The notes under the pieces were generated by a model. That model saw nothing but the letters and a program-made list of their open reading frames with translations, had not been told where the DNA came from and searched no databases. DNA of 9,140 nucleotides, taken from NCBI GenBank assembly GCA_913054055.1, contig CAJXIT010000128.1, forward strand, positions 1-9,140, in the 5' to 3' direction. Positions 6,239 through 9,140 of the stretch are shown here, piece after piece. How positions within the stretch are numbered: the stretch's first letter is position 1; each line of letters begins with the position of its first letter. A program made the position numbers and the translations under genes. This stretch comes from an uncultured Thalassolituus sp. (GTDB taxonomy: Bacteria; Pseudomonadota; Gammaproteobacteria; Pseudomonadales; Oceanobacteraceae).

Positions 6239-8224
6239 ATGAAAAAGTTAGTATTGCTATCCTGCACCGCATTTTCACTTAGCGGCTGCCTTGAGCCACC
6301 AACAGCCGAAAGGTTTAATAACTCGGCTCCTGCTATTCAGGGCACGCCTATAACAAACGCAACTATTAACAGCCCTTACGAATTTACAGCAACCGCATTA
6401 GATAATGATGGAGATGAGCTGTCCTATATCATTGATAACAAACCATCATGGGCAGAGTTTGATGAAGTAACAGGGCAGTTAACAGGAACGCCAAATAAGA
6501 TTGGTATTGATGAAAATGTTCGCGTGGGTGTTTCGGATGGTATGAGCCGCTCTTACTTACCTATATTTGATATCACCACCAATAACTCTACAAATAACAG
6601 CACGCTTAATGGCGGAACAAATCAAGCCCCAACAGTAAATAATCAAGTAATTGATGCAACAGTAAATGTACAAACAGTCGTTACTTTGGGCCCCACAGCC
6701 GATATAGATGGCGACTTGCTGTCTTATACCGTCTCTAACTCTTTAAATATTCAAATCGGTCCAGAAAGTAATCAAGCCACTTATTTAAATACAGCTACTG
6801 AAACTGAGTTAATTGATGTAACAGTCAGCGACGGCATTAATGAGCCAGTTAACGCAGAGCTAACTATTCGAGTAAGCTTGGCATCACCTTCAAACTACGT
6901 AACCCATAAGAATATTATTGAACCAGATTTTGGCGCTACAGCTCCCGTTAAAGGTGAAAGTCGTATTGATCCAACGACAGGCGCTAAAATTACTCGCCTC
7001 ACTGATGCCAGTGAGATGCCTGGAACGGATGATGCTCTTATTGTCTATTCCCGCTATTCGCCAGAAAACAGCTCTGGACAATACGTTTTATCATTCGGAA
7101 CAAACTCCACTTCAGCTTGGGTTATTGATAGAGAGTCTACAAACATAATTAGAAAACTATTACATACAGGTAATAAAGAAATTGGCGAAGTTCATGAAAT
7201 CCGCTGGGATACATCTGGCGCCCACCCTAATCGAGTTTATTATCGATACAACTTAGCGCTATACATGATTAATGATGTAACAGCAGAAACGATACAAAGC
7301 ACACTCATAAAAGATTTCGCAAGCGTTATACCTGCAAGCTCCACTAAAATCTATAATGATGTTGAGGGAGATAGCTCAAATGACAGTGATCATTGGGCAT
7401 TCATGGCAGCACACTATAATGGGGTCACTTATGTTGTAGATGCCTTTGTACATTATCAGATTTCAACAGATACAACCCACACGCTTACACCTGCTGATCT
7501 AGCTGGTACCTCGCTTAATCACTATGCTTCTGAAGCCAGTTTCCCACGTCCAAATATGGTGGAGGTATCTCCTTTAGGTACAGGTATTATTTTACATTAT
7601 GGCCGTTCTTGGGGTGATAGTAACTATGGCGTTAGGTCAGATGACATAGGAACCTGGTTTGATGGTGCTCATATATGGCCTTTAGATTTTGATCATTCGC
7701 AACAAGAACCTGTAAAAATATCTATTGGCGAAACACACTCTGGCTGGGCCTTTGATGAAGAAGGAAAGGAGTTATTCATTAGCCAAAATAATCGCACAGA
7801 CCAGCTTGATGCCATTTATGTCAGTGGTAATAACTCGGGTTATGAAAATAGAATTGAAATGGCCACACATAGTGATTTTGGATGGTCTAATGGTTTTCAT
7901 TACGGGAAAATGCCTACGTCAAAACCTGGCTGGGTATTTATAAATACCTACTCAAATATCAATAACCAATACCATGATACAGACTGGGGAGCAGATCAGC
8001 TTATATTAATGGAACTAAAGCCTAAGTCTGAAAATCCAACAGCATGGAGAATCAGCCCTAATTATAATAAGTACGACGGTAACTACAGGGATGAAGCTCC
8101 CGCAGCAATAAACTTATTAGGTAATAGAATATATGTATCAACAAATTGGGGAGGAGAATTAAATAATAGAGAGGTTTTTCTATTTGAATTACCTAACAGC
8201 TGGAAAGAAGATTTGGAAGAGTGA
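6239..8224 (+). CDS. Lipoprotein with two Ig/cadherin-like domains and a seven-bladed propeller, copy 2
   Basis: A 661-residue paralogue of the preceding gene. The signal peptide MKKLVLLSCTAFSLSGC ends in lipobox LSGC (lipidated C17), with Leu at +2, so outer-membrane anchoring is likely. Residues ~29-112 and ~129-214 are two Ig/cadherin-like (He_PIG/CADG type) domains, each with an acidic calcium-type motif before a strand: LDNDGDELSY and ADIDGDLLSY; WAEFDEVTGQLTGTP is typical of He_PIG domains. A Asn/Thr/Ser-rich linker (113-128) separates them. From residue 218 the propeller aligns without a gap to the first copy over 440 residues (about 104 differences by hand count). Function is unknown; extracellular carbohydrate or matrix binding would fit the Ig domains, the propeller and the neighbouring flippase, but this is inference. 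The 184-base gap, with structured DNA in it, leaves open whether the two genes share a transcript. Confidence 0.85.
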   Translation: MKKLVLLSCTAFSLSGCLEPPTAERFNNSAPAIQGTPITNATINSPYEFTATALDNDGDELSYIIDNKPSWAEFDEVTGQLTGTPNKIGIDENVRVGVSDGMSRSYLPIFDITTNNSTNNSTLNGGTNQAPTVNNQVIDATVNVQTVVTLGPTADIDGDLLSYTVSNSLNIQIGPESNQATYLNTATETELIDVTVSDGINEPVNAELTIRVSLASPSNYVTHKNIIEPDFGATAPVKGESRIDPTTGAKITRLTDASEMPGTDDALIVYSRYSPENSSGQYVLSFGTNSTSAWVIDRESTNIIRKLLHTGNKEIGEVHEIRWDTSGAHPNRVYYRYNLALYMINDVTAETIQSTLIKDFASVIPASSTKIYNDVEGDSSNDSDHWAFMAAHYNGVTYVVDAFVHYQISTDTTHTLTPADLAGTSLNHYASEASFPRPNMVEVSPLGTGIILHYGRSWGDSNYGVRSDDIGTWFDGAHIWPLDFDHSQQEPVKISIGETHSGWAFDEEGKELFISQNNRTDQLDAIYVSGNNSGYENRIEMATHSDFGWSNGFHYGKMPTSKPGWVFINTYSNINNQYHDTDWGADQLILMELKPKSENPTAWRISPNYNKYDGNYRDEAPAAINLLGNRIYVSTNWGGELNNREVFLFELPNSWKEDLEE

Positions 8225-8231
8225 GAATGAA

Positions 8232-8263
8232 TTATTAGAGAGAGTGACCACTCTCTCTAATAA
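8232..8263. terminator. Strong hairpin between convergent genes
   Basis: TTATTAGAGAGAGT (8232-8245) and ACTCTCTCTAATAA (8250-8263) form a perfect 14-bp stem with a GACC loop. It lies 7 bases past the stop of the second propeller gene and 16 bases past the stop of the flippase gene on the other strand, the expected place for a shared terminator. Neither side has a clean T-run, although the stem ends in A/T pairs, so termination efficiency is uncertain. Confidence 0.7.
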
Positions 8264-8272
8264 ACCTTAAAC

Positions 8273-8295
8273 TTAATCTTTAATCTTTAATCTTT
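8273..8295. repeat. Period-7 tandem repeat across the flippase stop codon
   Basis: The bases keep an exact period of seven (unit TTTAATC) for 23 bases, just over three units. The flippase stop codon (TAA on the minus strand, 8280-8282) lies within it. Gain or loss of one unit would shift the frame of the last codons. Confidence 0.7.
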
Positions 8296-9140
8296 TTAAT
8301 AATTATCCCGAAAATACTCTTCATGTCACGCTTTGCTTGCTTACTCATAATTAAGAGTAAAATAACTGCTATTAAACTTCCGGTTAAAAGTCTAAATAGA
8401 AGATCAATAAAAACCAGATCAATATCAGGCATCACAGAAGTAATAAACATTAGTATCAATCCAATTGCTAAACCTGTTAAAAGATTTATCCAATTAAAAT
8501 CAATGTTTATAATTAACCTTGAAGCAATATAAAATCGAAGGGACATCCAGAAATAACTTGCTACCGTTGCCCACGCACTAACTAAAATACCATACTCTTC
8601 TAAAAATATTATGTTAAAAACAATATTAACAACTAAGCTTTCAGTGACATATTGCAATATTTTTGCTTGGTTTTTCTTAATTCTTAGTCCAGCAGAATAG
8701 ATAAAAGTAGAAGAGAAAATACCAACACCAATAAAGACAATAGGCATTATATATGCTGTATCAACATATTTTTCCGATGCTGCAATCGACATCAGAGGCT
8801 CAGACACTAAATAAAGCCCCCCCACTGCAATCGGAAATATTAAAAGGTAATAATCACTTATTTTAGATAGTAGTTCAGATGTCTGCTTATACTCCTTCCT
8901 ATTCCACATTCCCATGTATATAGGAACGACAGCAACAGCTAAACCACCAAAAACAATATCTGAAATTATCTTTGACATTGAATAAGGTGCTACATAAGCA
9001 GCAACCTGAACAAGATCAAAATAGTATTCTATTAAAAATCGATCACCAAAAACATGCGACATCTGCACAATCTCGGCCAACATCAATGGGGAACCATATA
9101 AAAATAATGTTTTAAGATCATTTAATTTAGGACGAGCCCA
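8280..9140 (-). CDS. Wzx/MOP-family polysaccharide flippase, C-terminal part
   Basis: An inner-membrane transporter of the MOP superfamily (Polysacc_synt/Wzx-like), which flips lipid-linked oligosaccharide units to the periplasm for O-antigen, capsule or exopolysaccharide assembly. The frame is open to the window edge (286 visible codons, starting with WARPKLNDLK), so the gene is cut at its 5' end; an internal TTG at 9084-9086 is not a plausible start. The segment FLYGSPLMLAEIVQMSHVFGD followed by RFLIEYYFDLVQVAAY is typical of the start of the second half of Wzx proteins. About seven hydrophobic segments follow, and the protein ends in a basic tail (KRDMKSIFGIIIKKIKD). The coding sequence is visibly more AT-rich than the core genes at the left, as is common for transferred surface-polysaccharide loci. 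Further polysaccharide genes are expected to the right. The specific sugar substrate cannot be told. Confidence 0.88.
   Translation of the reverse strand, partial: WARPKLNDLKTLFLYGSPLMLAEIVQMSHVFGDRFLIEYYFDLVQVAAYVAPYSMSKIISDIVFGGLAVAVVPIYMGMWNRKEYKQTSELLSKISDYYLLIFPIAVGGLYLVSEPLMSIAASEKYVDTAYIMPIVFIGVGIFSSTFIYSAGLRIKKNQAKILQYVTESLVVNIVFNIIFLEEYGILVSAWATVASYFWMSLRFYIASRLIINIDFNWINLLTGLAIGLILMFITSVMPDIDLVFIDLLFRLLTGSLIAVILLLIMSKQAKRDMKSIFGIIIKKIKD

Noticed and set aside
9084..9086. TTG as the start of the flippase
   Set aside because: The frame stays open to the window edge with typical flippase residues (LKTLFLYGSP) upstream, so the gene is partial rather than starting here.
1..9140. CRISPR arrays, tRNA or rRNA genes, insertion sequences
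   Set aside because: No regularly spaced direct repeats, no tRNA-like cloverleaf or rRNA sequence, and no transposase reading frame were seen on either strand.

Overview
The window looks like a gammaproteobacterial chromosome segment, probably from a marine Pseudomonas/Oceanospirillum-type relative. The support is the order rho, ubiD, ferredoxin-flavin reductase, a UbiD that matches the E. coli protein as I recall it almost residue for residue at the same length, and a cytochrome c5-type protein typical of pseudomonads. The species cannot be named from the sequence.

Layout. Positions 1-239 hold the end of rho (+), closed by hairpins and an intrinsic terminator. Positions 321-2839 are a two-gene operon (+): ubiD (ubiquinone decarboxylase) and a [2Fe-2S]-ferredoxin/flavin-reductase fusion, ended by a bidirectional terminator. 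From there to 4304 two genes lie on the minus strand: a short-chain dehydrogenase and, behind its own promoter and terminator, a periplasmic or membrane-bound cytochrome c5. Positions 1-4304 are thus mostly housekeeping and respiratory: quinone synthesis, flavin/iron-sulfur electron transfer and c-type cytochrome electron transfer.

Positions 4618-8224 hold the unusual part: two tandem plus-strand genes for paralogous lipoproteins. Their C-terminal ~440 residues align without gaps at about 76% identity (hand count) and look like a seven-bladed beta-propeller of unknown function. The second copy carries two extra Ig/cadherin-like domains between the lipid anchor and the propeller. The 184-base gap between them holds a nested set of inverted repeats (6077-6151) that could fold as a three-way junction or act as operator DNA.

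Positions 8280-9140 are the 3' part of an AT-rich Wzx/MOP-type polysaccharide flippase gene (-), running off the right edge. It suggests that a surface-polysaccharide locus begins here, so the propeller lipoproteins sit at the border between conserved core genes and an accessory cell-surface region. A role for them in surface glycan binding or processing is inference from this position and from the fold, not from any recognised catalytic signature.
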